Positions 62,690 through 64,000 of a DNA stretch of 64,000 bases are shown here, in pieces (positions within the stretch are counted from its first letter, which is position 1; each line of letters starts with the position of its first letter). Origin of the DNA: an uncultured Granulosicoccaceae bacterium. GTDB taxonomy: Bacteria > Pseudomonadota > Gammaproteobacteria > CALCKW01. The notes under the pieces are model-generated. The model did not search any database and had not been told where the DNA came from. It saw only the letters and a list, made by a program, of their open reading frames with translations. The translations under genes and the position numbers were made by a program. The stretch spans positions 62,001 through 126,000 of the forward strand of contig CALCKW010000011.1 of assembly GCA_937965695.1 (NCBI GenBank), given 5' to 3'.

Positions 62690-64000
62690 CCGCTGCTCTG
62701 TCGCCACTGCCAGCCGGCCACACCGAACAAACACAGTGGTATAAAACCCAATAAGGTGGCGCCCAAGGCGATCAGCGAATTTTTAGAGATTGCGACTTGT
62801 TGATCCAGTGCAGCATGCCGTGGTGGCAGTGGTGCACTTTCAACTTGAGTCAACCAACTCATCAGCTGTTCTCCGACGGCGATGTTTGAGCCATTACCAA
62901 GCCAATTGTTTGCCAAAAAATCACCGTCTCCTATGACTACAACTCTTTGTTGCAATTCGCTATCAATGCGTTCAAAGGCAAAACCAAAATTGAGAGGGCC
63001 TACTTGTTCGTGTGCAGCATCCGGTTGAATATTGCCCTCCACAGGACTGGTCTCGTTCCAAGATTCACCCGAACTTTGCAGTAGCGAAATCGTTTGCCAT
63101 TCGTCACTTTGCTCTATCTGCAGCGCGACAGCACGTGGGAATAAGCTCGTGCCACTTATGTTACGTAAAGACGCGTGCATGGGGTAGCTGCTGCCCAGTG
63201 CAAAATCTGGTCGTGGTAAGCCAGCGTTTTGTGCTGCCGTATCTACGATAACACCAGGCAATGTACTCACGGGGAGAAGGCGACTGAGTGTTTTGGCTGC
63301 ATCCTGTCCATCGCTATCTTGCAGCCACAACAAGTTGCCTCCTTGATTTATATATTGCGCCAAAGATAGCTGCTCTGCAGCGCTAAAGCCCCGTTCTGGG
63401 CTGGCGACTACAAGGCTAGTGTTGTTGGAGACCTCTGGCAGAGGTGCGCCTTTTTCTAGGGTTTCGATGCTATAGCCCACTTTAGCTAATCGGTCGCTGA
63501 AGTCGCCTAAGTCATGATTGGCTTTTCCCTCGGCGTTGCGTTCGCCGTGCCCGCTTAGAAAGACAAGCTTGCGTTCGCCATTAAGTAGTAAGGTGCTTAA
63601 GGCATCGGTAATGGCGGACTCTGAGAGTTCGACAATGCGTTTCTCACGGTCTCCCAAACGGATAATGATTTCGCCGTCACGCTGGATATTTAGGTCGCGT
63701 GAGACCGAAGGATCGAGCTCGATATTTTTGTGCTCAAACAATACGCGGTCGCTTGCTCGTTGATAGCGACTCACAAGGTCGCGCATCGTTTGCAAGAGAG
63801 TAGGGTTGTGCCCAGCGTACAGACTAATTGTTGCGCTTTCGTCGAGTTGTTCTACGACTTTCTGGCTTCTCTCGCTCAGGCTATTACGCGAATCGCGTGT
63901 TACATCAAAGGCTACCCAGTAGCGATTACTTAAAACAATGGCCATTAAAACGATTGCTGTGCCCAATGCATAAAAAATAGTTTCGTTAGCACGAGATAAA
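62686..64000 (-). CDS. GldG-type ABC-associated membrane protein, partial
   Basis: At least 426 residues; the frame stays open to the window edge and the true start lies beyond it or at the TTG at 63966, which would cut the N-terminal membrane span (TIFYALGTAIVLMAIVLSNRYW). It has an N-terminal span, a large periplasmic domain with FLSGHGERNAEG, VVASPERGFSAAEQLSLAQYI, LLWLQDSDGQ and VVIGDGDFLANNW, and a C-terminal span (SLIALGATLLGFIPLCLFGVAGW). This is the GldG/uncharacterised ABC-type transport family that accompanies an ATPase and a permease, presumably upstream off the window. Confidence 0.82.
   Translation of the reverse strand, partial: LSRANETIFYALGTAIVLMAIVLSNRYWVAFDVTRDSRNSLSERSQKVVEQLDESATISLYAGHNPTLLQTMRDLVSRYQRASDRVLFEHKNIELDPSVSRDLNIQRDGEIIIRLGDREKRIVELSESAITDALSTLLLNGERKLVFLSGHGERNAEGKANHDLGDFSDRLAKVGYSIETLEKGAPLPEVSNNTSLVVASPERGFSAAEQLSLAQYINQGGNLLWLQDSDGQDAAKTLSRLLPVSTLPGVIVDTAAQNAGLPRPDFALGSSYPMHASLRNISGTSLFPRAVALQIEQSDEWQTISLLQSSGESWNETSPVEGNIQPDAAHEQVGPLNFGFAFERIDSELQQRVVVIGDGDFLANNWLGNGSNIAVGEQLMSWLTQVESAPLPPRHAALDQQVAISKNSLIALGATLLGFIPLCLFGVAGWQWRQSSG

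Overview
The window is 64 kb of ordinary, densely coding chromosome from a free-living aerobic gammaproteobacterium with roughly balanced base composition. The placement rests on gene-order blocks typical of that class: pilMNOPQ-aroK-aroB-(AAA/SPOR protein)-gltB, ftsY-ftsE-ftsX-rpoH, and (topA)-dprA-LysM divergent from def-fmt-rsmB. It also has a lipid A acyltransferase-type gene, type IV pilus secretin genes and a caa3-type oxidase cluster. A Pseudomonas-like or marine gammaproteobacterial lineage is plausible, but the genus cannot be fixed from the sequence alone. I see no phage, insertion sequence, CRISPR array, rRNA or tRNA.

Layout. 0-3 kb (minus strand): the topA start, dprA and a LysM lipoprotein. 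3-14.4 kb (plus strand): def-fmt-rsmB, a DUF4390 protein, the ntrY/ntrX-like two-component pair, trkA-trkH potassium uptake, a small methyltransferase and an LpxL-family acyltransferase. 14.4-24 kb: mixed metabolic genes (fpr, rsmE, dnaG, a GNAT acetyltransferase, an exported unknown, a ThDP-dependent enzyme, a dGTPase, an SDR). 24-37.7 kb (minus strand): gltB, a DamX-like protein, aroB, aroK and pilQPONM. 38-40.5 kb: penicillin-binding protein 1A. 40.6-44 kb (minus strand): hemE, gltD, a YqeY-like protein and rpsU. 44-46.4 kb: tsaD, plsY and a DUF2244 protein.

46.4-54.7 kb is a complete aa3/caa3 oxidase assembly locus. It holds ctaC with a fused cytochrome c domain, ctaD, an unlisted 35-residue membrane protein, ctaG and ctaE, then a terminator, then a DUF2909 gene on the opposite strand. 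SURF1, a SCO-like protein, ctaA and ctaB follow. Heme A synthesis, copper insertion, structural subunits and assembly factors therefore sit together. 54.7-58.5 kb is rpoH-ftsX-ftsE-ftsY. 58.6-61 kb holds rsmD, coaD, a 2[4Fe-4S] ferredoxin and an outer-membrane-barrel-like unknown. 61-64 kb (minus strand) holds mutM and two GldG-type proteins, the last running off the window.

The most distinctive regulatory signal is a perfect CIRCE operator (HrcA site) 37 bp upstream of rpoH, which suggests that a repressor controls the heat-shock sigma factor. Other points: an NtrX-like regulator whose sigma-54 activator domain has lost its key motifs; separation of gltB from gltD-hemE and of dnaG from rpsU-yqeY; divergent genes whose start codons overlap; and several perfect inverted repeats in intergenic DNA. 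I found no clear new multi-gene system such as a defence island or biosynthetic cluster.
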